In this document: piece by piece, positions 8,080 to 14,425 of the stretch
Layout of the letters: every line of letters starts with the position of its first letter
How positions within the stretch are numbered: position 1 is the stretch's first letter
Source: Coprococcus sp.
GTDB lineage: Bacteria > Bacillota > Clostridia > Lachnospirales > Lachnospiraceae
Assembly (NCBI GenBank): GCA_016297495.1
Contig: JAEDGN010000045.1
Span: 1 to 17,373 of the forward strand
Reading direction: 5' to 3'
DNA: 17,373 nt
Notes under the pieces: generated by a model
Seen by the model: the letters and a program-made list of their open reading frames with translations, nothing else
Told to the model about the DNA's origin: nothing
Database searches by the model: none
Position numbers and translations under genes: made by a program

Positions 8080-8776
8080 AATGCGTTTCGGCAAAAAAGG
8101 GATTGTCAAATTTATCGGACATCTGGATATGATGCGCTATTTTCAAAAAGCATTCCGCAGGGCCAATGTGGACATCCGCTATTCTCAGGGCTTTCATCCA
8201 CATCCATATCTCTCTTTTGCATCACCGCTCGGCGTAGGACTGGAGAGCTGCGGTGAATACCTTGATATGGAAGTCAATAGTTATGATGATCTGGAAGCCA
8301 TGAAAGACGCCGTTAATGCCCAGATGACAGAAGGTATTACTGTGTACAGCATCCATCATCTTCCCGATGATGCAAAAACTTCCATGTCCATCATTGCAGC
8401 TGCCGATTATCAAATCGATTTTCGTGAAGGAATGGCACCATGTGATAAAGAAACACTGAACTCAGCCGTTTTGCATTTTATGGAAAGTCCTGAAATCAGA
8501 GTTATTAAAAAGACAAAGAAAAGCGAGCGTGAGATGGATATCCGCCCGCTGATCTATGAAATGTACGTGACATCCCGGGGCGGCATCTGGATGCAGGTGG
8601 CAGCCGGAAGTGTCACCAATCTGAAACCGGAACTTGTCATGGAAACGCTTTGTAAACAGGAAGGATTGTCCTGCGACAGTTATGGATGGCTGATCACACG
8701 CTGTGACATGTATACGGATACAGGCAATGAACAGGAAGGACGGCATCTTGTTTCACTTGATGCCTTTGCAGGATAA
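8069..8776 (+). CDS. DUF2344 protein (TIGR03936-like radical SAM-linked protein)
   Basis: This 235-residue protein begins MKLRMRFGKKGIVKFIGHLD, with a conserved basic patch and RYSQGFHPHPYLSFASPLGVG, which are characteristic of DUF2344. In many Clostridia and Actinobacteria this domain is encoded beside, or fused to, the upstream radical SAM protein, so the two probably work together. The biochemical function is not known. The start is the ATG at 8069, 6 bases after GGGAGGTG (8055-8062) and inside the end of the upstream gene. An in-frame ATG at 8051 lies upstream of that site and is unlikely. The 11-base overlap suggests translational coupling. The next gene starts one base after this stop codon. 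Confidence 0.93.
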   Translation: MKLRMRFGKKGIVKFIGHLDMMRYFQKAFRRANVDIRYSQGFHPHPYLSFASPLGVGLESCGEYLDMEVNSYDDLEAMKDAVNAQMTEGITVYSIHHLPDDAKTSMSIIAAADYQIDFREGMAPCDKETLNSAVLHFMESPEIRVIKKTKKSEREMDIRPLIYEMYVTSRGGIWMQVAAGSVTNLKPELVMETLCKQEGLSCDSYGWLITRCDMYTDTGNEQEGRHLVSLDAFAG

Positions 8777-8777
8777 A

Positions 8778-9974
8778 ATGAAAAAACAGATAGTTATTAC
8801 GGGCTGGCAGTCACAGATACTGACAGCCCTTTATGAAAATGACCTGCTCTGTGAGCTGTGGTTGGAACCCGATAAAGAACAGGTTCGAATAGGCGATATC
8901 TATATTGGAAAAGTCAAACATATCGTACCGAATATTCAGGCAGCATTTGTGGAAATTCAGCCGGGTGTTATGGGATATTATTCTCTGAACAAAAATAAAA
9001 ATCATCTTTTTGTTAATCCCAAAAAAAATGATAAACTTGTGGCCGGTGATGAGATCGTTGTTCAGGTGGAAAAAGAAAATCTGAAAACAAAGGCCTGGAC
9101 ATTAACAGGAAAGCTGAGCTTTCCGGGACGTTATACAGTATTAAATGCCGGACATCATGAAACTTTCATCTCATCCAGAATAAAGTCTTTAGATGAACGG
9201 GAACGGCTCAGGTCTATTGTTGCCGAAGCTTCATATACTGACACGGGATGGATGATCAGAACAGAAGCTGAAGGTATGACTGCGGACATGATTTACAGGG
9301 AAATGTCTGCTTTATCAGTTAACCATAAACGTATTATGTCAACATCCAGAAGCAGAACCTGTTTTTCAAAGCTGTGGTCCGGTGATACAATTTACGAACA
9401 GACTATCCGGCAGGCACGGAAAGCCGGCAGCTGTATTGTTACCACTGACTGCGAAAAGATTTATCAAAAAGTCTCAGACACTTTTTCTGCTGCAGGCGCA
9501 TCAGAAACGGAAGATCTTACTTTAAAATATTATGACGATCCGTCTTATCCGCTGATCAAGCTAAAAGGGTTAGAAGCTCAAATTGAGAGAGCCATACAGA
9601 AAAAAGTATGGTTGAAATCCGGAGCCTATCTGGTGATTGAACCGACAGAAGCACTGACAGTGATAGACGTTAATACAGGCAAAGCTGTGGGTAGGCAGAA
9701 TATGGAAGATAACTTTTTCAGAATCAATATGGAAGCAGCCCGTGAAGTATGCCGTCAGCTTCGCCTTAGAAATATCTCAGGAATTGTGATCGTAGATTTT
9801 ATTAATATGAAAAATCAGGATCACCTCCGTCAGCTGATGGAATGTTTAAAAGAAGAAGCTTCCAAAGATACTGTACAGACAACGGTAGTGGACAGGACAG
9901 CGCTTCACCTCGTGGAAATCACACGAAAAAAGGTTCACAGGTCTCTGTTTGAACAGGTTCATCGCCTGATTTAG
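8778..9974 (+). CDS. rng: Ribonuclease E/G family endoribonuclease (RNase G-type)
   Basis: This 398-residue single-strand endoribonuclease probably acts in rRNA maturation and RNA decay. An S1-like RNA-binding segment lies near the N-terminus (IGDIYIGKVKHIVPNIQAAF, about 35-60). The catalytic aspartates are Asp297 (VIDVNTGK) and Asp340 (IVIVDFINM). Their 43-residue spacing equals that of Asp303 and Asp346 in E. coli RNase E, supporting an active site. The protein ends (LVEITRKKVHRSLFEQ plus a few residues) just where E. coli enzymes continue to the CPxCxG zinc link, which is absent. It is therefore shorter than the E. coli RNase G of 489 residues, and zinc-link tetramers are not expected. The start is the ATG at 8778, one base after the preceding stop, with a modest AGGA 5-6 bases upstream. 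Longer in-frame starts would lie deep in the previous gene. No intrinsic terminator is visible downstream, so some read-through into the next operon is possible. Confidence 0.92.
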   Translation: MKKQIVITGWQSQILTALYENDLLCELWLEPDKEQVRIGDIYIGKVKHIVPNIQAAFVEIQPGVMGYYSLNKNKNHLFVNPKKNDKLVAGDEIVVQVEKENLKTKAWTLTGKLSFPGRYTVLNAGHHETFISSRIKSLDERERLRSIVAEASYTDTGWMIRTEAEGMTADMIYREMSALSVNHKRIMSTSRSRTCFSKLWSGDTIYEQTIRQARKAGSCIVTTDCEKIYQKVSDTFSAAGASETEDLTLKYYDDPSYPLIKLKGLEAQIERAIQKKVWLKSGAYLVIEPTEALTVIDVNTGKAVGRQNMEDNFFRINMEAAREVCRQLRLRNISGIVIVDFINMKNQDHLRQLMECLKEEASKDTVQTTVVDRTALHLVEITRKKVHRSLFEQVHRLI

Positions 9975-9981
9975 TCACGAA

Positions 9982-10026
9982 TTACGAAATCTTAAGAAAA
10001 TCGTAAGCATTCTCCCGAATTGTAAG
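9982..10026. promoter_or_regulatory. Candidate operator: palindrome with repeated TAAG motifs upstream of the ABC operon
   Basis: TTACGA (9982-9987) and TCGTAA (10001-10006) form a perfect inverted repeat around a central CTTAAG palindrome (9991-9996), giving a near-symmetric site of 25 bases. TAAG recurs at 9993, 10004 and 10023. The first two are 11 bases apart, about one helical turn, as in many OmpR-family response-regulator sites. The site lies 50-80 bases upstream of a putative -10 box, so an activator role is plausible. No regulator gene is in the window and binding is inferred only. Confidence 0.45.
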
Positions 10027-10056
10027 AAAATAGAACCTGTATTTTCATGCTAAATC

Positions 10057-10065
10057 TGATAAAAT
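10057..10065 (+). promoter_or_regulatory. Putative extended -10 promoter of the ABC transporter operon
   Basis: TGATAAAAT is an extended -10 element (TGn followed by TAAAAT, 5 of 6 matching TATAAT) that ends about 50 bases before the start at 10117. The -35 position (about 10037-10042, CTGTAT) is poor, which fits an extended -10 or an activator-dependent promoter. Confidence 0.5.
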
Positions 10066-10071
10066 AATGAT

Positions 10072-10092
10072 AGATTAGATTATGGTTAATCT
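10072..10092 (+). promoter_or_regulatory. Small inverted repeat in the predicted 5' leader
   Basis: AGATTA (10072-10077) and TAATCT (10087-10092) are perfect inverted copies separated by 9 bases. They lie between the putative promoter and the GGAGGT ribosome binding site (10107-10112). This could be a repressor site just downstream of the promoter or a weak leader hairpin. At 6 AT-rich base pairs it may also be chance. Confidence 0.3.
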
Positions 10093-10116
10093 GAAATAAA
10101 TGACACGGAGGTAAAC

Positions 10117-12666
10117 ATGTTTATGAAAAAACTGAAAAAATTTGTAAGTGCCGGATTAGTTCTGGCAATGTCAGTTTCATTGCTTGCAGGCTGTTCGGGT
10201 AATTCCGGAGGCGATAACAGCAGTACAGCCGGCAGCCCGGGGGGAAAAGGGCGTTATGTGGAGCAGGATTATGGCTATCCTGTCAGTACCGATGATGAAT
10301 ACAGTTATGCCTATATTCAGACAATGACACAGTTGGCAGACGGCACGATCCGTACATTGATCAATGACAATTCTGATCTTGGTTTTTCTATTATGGATTC
10401 AACGGATGGCGGCAAGACCTGGACAGCGTCTTCCATGGATCTTTCACCGATCTCAGAATTAAAGCCGGCTAATGACGAAAACACATACGGATATATGAAT
10501 ACTGCAGCCATGGATAAAGAAGGTAATCTGGCCTTTATCTATACTGTCAATGTATCACACCAGGAAGGTTCCATGTCCATCAATGACTCCACATCCACCT
10601 ATTACCTTCTTTCCAAAGACGGTCAGCTGAAAGAAATTCCGGTAGAGATACCGGGAATCTCCAAAACGGAGCATTACGAGTATCAGTACACAGATGAAAC
10701 TGATCTGGATGATACGGCAGAAGCGATTGAAGACGAGGTGCCTGAAGAGACAGAAGATGATGGTATTATCATCAATGAAGGCGGGGACAGTGATCCGGAT
10801 TATGAAAACTACAATGGTATCCAGAGCTTTAAACTTGCAGACAGTAATACCCTGTATGCACTGGACTACAATGGCGCGATATACCAGATTTCCATCAGTG
10901 ACGGCAAAGTCGTCAACACAATTGAAGATTTTGACTGGATCAATGATATGTATCTCTGCGGCGATAAGCTCCTGATCTACAATTGGGAGAAGGTTGCCGA
11001 GTATGATGCATCTACAGGCAAGAAGACAGCTGAACATGACGCACTTGCAGAGATATTCCAGAATTCCAGAGGCAATATTGTCATTGCCGATTATCTGAAG
11101 GATGACAGTATTATTTATTATGTGTGCAGCGATGGTATTTTCAGTTATAACTTAAAAGACAGTACTTCTGAACAGATTGTGGATGCCAATATGTCATCCC
11201 TTATTTCACCAAACAGTAACGCAGACAATCTGATCATCAAGGATAATGGCGATATACTTCTGAGATTCTCTGATTATTCAGGCAATGAATCCACAGAAAC
11301 ATTATTGAATTATACCTACGATGCAGAAGCTGCCAAAAAGCCGGATAAAGAACTGACCATATATTCACTGCAGGACAATTATGATATACGTACACTTGCA
11401 GCCATGTTCCAGAAGACGCATCCGGATGTCTACGTGAATGTAGAATATGGTGTATCCTATGATGATGCCATTACCGCATCTGATGCCATCCGTACACTGA
11501 ACACGGAGATTATGGCCGGCGAAGGACCGGATATCATTTTACTTGACGGTCTTCCAATCGATTCCTATGTTGAGAAGGGACTTCTGGCGGATATCAGTGA
11601 TATAACGGAACCAATGATTGCCGAGGGCAAGCTGTTTGAAAATATTGCCAATACTTACAAGTCAGATAATGGGAAACTTTACGCTATTCCAACCCAATTC
11701 AGAGTTCCTGTCCTGATTGGGAAGAAATCCATGCTGGATCAGATCAATTCTCTTTCCGATTTTACGGCAGTAGCTAATCAGTATGTTTCGGAAGCAAAAG
11801 AAAATGACGCAGCCCTTGTTGAATCCTGGTCGGCCCTTTCTCTCCTCGGAGACATGATGCCTGTCAATTCCGCCAGCTGGTTTAATGAAGACGGATCTCT
11901 CAATAAGGATAATCTGAAGACTTATCTCCAGGATATCAAGTCACTCTTTAATGCATTTTGTGCTTCAATGTCTGAAACTGAAAAGACAGATTTTGAAGAT
12001 ACTTTATCTTACTATACCAGTGAAGATATGGGTGAATTGGATGCTTCCTGGTATGGCACCGGTGATCCTTCATGGAATGTTCTCTATATTCTGGCCGGTC
12101 AGTATCAGCTCGCTTATGGCTCTCTGTCCAGTTCTGACAGTCTGCAAAGTATTTCATCTGCCATGAGAAAGGATACAGACATTACTTACAAGCAATTACC
12201 TGGCAGCCTTGAGAATGTTTATATTCCATCCAATGTGATCGGTATCAACAGCAAGACAAAGGATATGGATACTGCAAAAGCCTTCTTCTCTTATATGCTG
12301 AGCAGTGAAGGGCAGGATTCTTTCGACAGCTACAACGGTTTCTCTGTTAATATTGACAGCTTTAATAAGAGCATGATTGATCCGAATGCAGATCAGCCGG
12401 GCTATGATCCGAATCAATCCAACGGCGGATGGGGGACTACGGATGAAAACGGCAATGAGATCATGCTGGATCTGTATTGGCCGACAGAAGAACAGATTGC
12501 TGATTTTAAAGCAATGATCGGTACACTGTCGACACCGTCCTACAGTGATAATACAATTTTATCAACGATTCTGAACGATTGCTTTGGATGCATTGTCGGC
12601 GATGATTCCATCGATGATGCTGTGGAACAGGTTGTCAAAGATATCAACATATATCTTTCTGAATAA
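10117..12666 (+). CDS. Lipoprotein: propeller-like N-terminal region fused to an ABC solute-binding domain
   Basis: This 849-residue protein has a lipoprotein signal peptide ending LLAGC, so Cys26 should be lipidated and the protein tethered to the outer face of the membrane. Residues about 45-405 look like a beta-propeller. They include a canonical Asp-box (S95-W102, STDGGKTW) and blade-like pieces such as NTLYALDYNGAIYQIS, and an acidic low-complexity insert lies at about 190-225. Residues about 410-849 resemble family-1 solute-binding proteins (ELTIYSLQDNYDIRTLAAMF, AGEGPDIILLDGLPIDSYVE, KLYAIPTQFRVPVLIG), which deliver ligands to MalFGK-type importers. It is about twice the usual 400-450 residues. 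The ligand is unknown; a sugar or glycan is the default guess from the permease type. GGAGGT (10107-10112) lies 4 bases before the chosen ATG; an ATG at 10123 is also possible. The stop abuts the first permease gene. Confidence 0.88.
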   Translation: MFMKKLKKFVSAGLVLAMSVSLLAGCSGNSGGDNSSTAGSPGGKGRYVEQDYGYPVSTDDEYSYAYIQTMTQLADGTIRTLINDNSDLGFSIMDSTDGGKTWTASSMDLSPISELKPANDENTYGYMNTAAMDKEGNLAFIYTVNVSHQEGSMSINDSTSTYYLLSKDGQLKEIPVEIPGISKTEHYEYQYTDETDLDDTAEAIEDEVPEETEDDGIIINEGGDSDPDYENYNGIQSFKLADSNTLYALDYNGAIYQISISDGKVVNTIEDFDWINDMYLCGDKLLIYNWEKVAEYDASTGKKTAEHDALAEIFQNSRGNIVIADYLKDDSIIYYVCSDGIFSYNLKDSTSEQIVDANMSSLISPNSNADNLIIKDNGDILLRFSDYSGNESTETLLNYTYDAEAAKKPDKELTIYSLQDNYDIRTLAAMFQKTHPDVYVNVEYGVSYDDAITASDAIRTLNTEIMAGEGPDIILLDGLPIDSYVEKGLLADISDITEPMIAEGKLFENIANTYKSDNGKLYAIPTQFRVPVLIGKKSMLDQINSLSDFTAVANQYVSEAKENDAALVESWSALSLLGDMMPVNSASWFNEDGSLNKDNLKTYLQDIKSLFNAFCASMSETEKTDFEDTLSYYTSEDMGELDASWYGTGDPSWNVLYILAGQYQLAYGSLSSSDSLQSISSAMRKDTDITYKQLPGSLENVYIPSNVIGINSKTKDMDTAKAFFSYMLSSEGQDSFDSYNGFSVNIDSFNKSMIDPNADQPGYDPNQSNGGWGTTDENGNEIMLDLYWPTEEQIADFKAMIGTLSTPSYSDNTILSTILNDCFGCIVGDDSIDDAVEQVVKDINIYLSE

Positions 12667-13524
12667 ATGCTTATGAAATTCGATCATAAAAAAAATCATT
12701 TAACGGACATTGCTTTCGTTGTGCCAAGTTTATTAGGGGTCAGCCTATTTGTGCTGATCCCCTTTATAGATGTTATCCGCCGTTCTTTCATGAATGTGGC
12801 CGGGACAGCCTTCGTTTTTCTGAATAATTATCTGGCTATTTTCCGGAATGCCGCATTTATGATGGCTTTTACCAACACACTGAAGTTCATGGTGATATGC
12901 ATTCCCATTCTGCTTGCATTCTCTCTATTGATTGCAACCTTCCTGAATGCCGGTATAAGAGGGGCCAACTATCTGAAAACCGCTTATCTGGTACCCATGG
13001 CTATACCTGTAGCATCTGTGGTGCTCATATGGCGTCTGCTTTTCCATGAAAATGGTTTTTTCAGCGGTTTTGTCAATATGCTCGGTCTGCAGCCTCAGGA
13101 CTGGATGGATACGTCTTATGCATTCTGGATTCTTGTATTCAGTTATGTATGGAAAAATCTTGGCTATAATATTGTGCTTTGGATGGCCGGTCTCACAGCC
13201 ATACCGGATACTCTGTATGAGGCGGCAAGGGCGGATGGCGCCAATAATTTCCAGTGCTTCTGGTATATTACCATGCCAAACCTGATGTCGACTCTCTATA
13301 CGATTACAGTTCTGGCATTTCTGAATTCCTTTAAGGTATTCAGAGAAGCCTATCTCGTGGCGGGAGATTACCCTCATGAGAGTATGTATCTGCTGCAGCA
13401 TCTGTTCAATAACTGGTTCAGAGAACTTTCTCTGGACAAAATGTCTGCAGCGGCAGTTATTGTTGCATTGTTGATTCTTCTTTTGATTCTTGGACTTCAG
13501 CGATCATGGGATCAGACAGATTAG
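12667..13524 (+). CDS. ABC transporter permease, MalF/UgpA-like
   Basis: This 285-residue inner-membrane permease is of the binding-protein-dependent (MetI-fold, carbohydrate CUT1-like) importer class. Several hydrophobic helices are visible, the first at about 15-37. The cytoplasmic EAA coupling loop at 185-204 (EAARADGANNFQCFWYITMP) is canonical and contacts the ATPase. It is about the usual length for the core family. The start codon follows the stop codon of the binding protein with no gap and has no recognisable ribosome binding site. An ATG at 12673 has none either. Translation is therefore probably coupled to termination of the upstream gene. It should pair with the next permease as a heterodimer. 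Confidence 0.93.
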   Translation: MLMKFDHKKNHLTDIAFVVPSLLGVSLFVLIPFIDVIRRSFMNVAGTAFVFLNNYLAIFRNAAFMMAFTNTLKFMVICIPILLAFSLLIATFLNAGIRGANYLKTAYLVPMAIPVASVVLIWRLLFHENGFFSGFVNMLGLQPQDWMDTSYAFWILVFSYVWKNLGYNIVLWMAGLTAIPDTLYEAARADGANNFQCFWYITMPNLMSTLYTITVLAFLNSFKVFREAYLVAGDYPHESMYLLQHLFNNWFRELSLDKMSAAAVIVALLILLLILGLQRSWDQTD

Positions 13525-13536
13525 AGGAGGCACAGA

Positions 13537-14388
13537 ATGAAACATAAGATTTTTAAACGACTGCTGATTCTTCTTCTTTTGATTCTTGCAGTCATCATCT
13601 GTTTTCCCGTCCTGTTCCTTATCGTCGGGTCTCTGATGGGAAATGATGAATTGAATCATTATCTGGGTGCTGTTCTGGGAAGATCGGATGGTTTCGCTTC
13701 GTGGGCGCTTCTTCCTACCTGGCCGACCTTCAAGGCCTATGTACAGCTGCTCCTGGATTCGCCGGAATTCTTCGTTATGTTCTGGAATTCTATTAAGATG
13801 ACAGGTGCTATCCTTATCGGACAGGTTCTGACCGGTGTGCCGGCAGCGTGGGGATTCGCAAAGCTGAATATTCCCCATAAGAAGCTGTTATTTAACCTTT
13901 ATATTATATTGATGCTGATGCCGTTCCAGGTTACCATGCTCTCCAATTACCTGACCCTTGACAGGATGAATCTGATGAATACCTCCTGGGCCATCATACT
14001 TCCGGCGGCCTTTTCTACATTCCCGGTATTCATCATGTATCATTTTTTCAGAAATATTCCGGATGTTATCATTGAATCGGCAAAGCTTGACGGTGCCAAC
14101 AAAATTCAGGTATTTTTTTATATCGGCATTCCTCTTGGCTCCTCAGGTATTGTATCATCACTGGTATTGAGCTTCCTGGATGCCTGGAATCTGATTGAAC
14201 AGCCGCTGACCTTTTTAAAGGACAAAACACTCTGGCCCCTGTCACTGTATCTGCCGAATATCAGTATGGAAAATGCCGGTCTGGCTTTTGTTGCTTCCGT
14301 TATTACACTGATTCCGTCGCTTCTTGTTTTCCTGGCAGGGCAGAACTATCTTGAGCAGGGAATTGCTGCATCGGCAGTTAAGGAATAA
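13537..14388 (+). CDS. ABC transporter permease, MalG/AraQ-like
   Basis: This 283-residue protein is the second MetI-fold permease of the importer. The first membrane helix spans about 8-31, and further helices include LLFNLYIILMLMPFQVTML. The EAA loop starts at Glu180 (ESAKLDGANKIQVFFYIGIP) and keeps the Asp-Gly-Ala core. A long extracytoplasmic loop follows the first helix. GGAGG (13526-13530) lies 6 bases before the ATG, and the gap to the previous gene is 12 bases. With the preceding permease and lipoprotein it forms a CUT1-like import core. The cognate ATPase is not encoded inside the window. A shared MsmX-type ATPase elsewhere, or one encoded downstream, would complete it. Confidence 0.94.
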   Translation: MKHKIFKRLLILLLLILAVIICFPVLFLIVGSLMGNDELNHYLGAVLGRSDGFASWALLPTWPTFKAYVQLLLDSPEFFVMFWNSIKMTGAILIGQVLTGVPAAWGFAKLNIPHKKLLFNLYIILMLMPFQVTMLSNYLTLDRMNLMNTSWAIILPAAFSTFPVFIMYHFFRNIPDVIIESAKLDGANKIQVFFYIGIPLGSSGIVSSLVLSFLDAWNLIEQPLTFLKDKTLWPLSLYLPNISMENAGLAFVASVITLIPSLLVFLAGQNYLEQGIAASAVKE

Positions 14389-14399
14389 TCGCATGATCA

Positions 14400-14405
14400 T
14401 ATAAT
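14400..14405 (+). promoter_or_regulatory. Possible internal -10 element ahead of the adaptor gene
   Basis: A perfect TATAAT lies in the 37-base gap between the second permease and the adaptor gene, next to the palindrome ATGATCAT (14394-14401). No -35 box is found 16-18 bases upstream. It could give separate expression of the exporter-like half of the operon, but chance is a real alternative in AT-rich spacer DNA. Confidence 0.2.
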
Positions 14406-14425
14406 GAAAAGAGAGGAACAGAACA

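Noticed and set aside
8703..8777. Upstream start for the RNase G frame inside the DUF2344 gene
   Set aside because: The extra 25 residues do not look like RNase G, and the ATG at 8778 gives the expected N-terminus right after the previous stop codon.
9975..10056. Intrinsic terminator after the RNase G gene
   Set aside because: The inverted repeats here are AT-rich and lack a GC-rich stem and T-tract, so they fit an operator better than a terminator.
10555..11037. Minus-strand open frame of 160 codons opposite the lipoprotein gene
   Set aside because: It is a shadow of the sense gene without domain, promoter or ribosome binding site.
12925..13401. Minus-strand open frame of 158 codons opposite the first permease
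   Set aside because: It lies fully inside a strongly supported gene, shows no recognisable domain and lacks a ribosome binding site.
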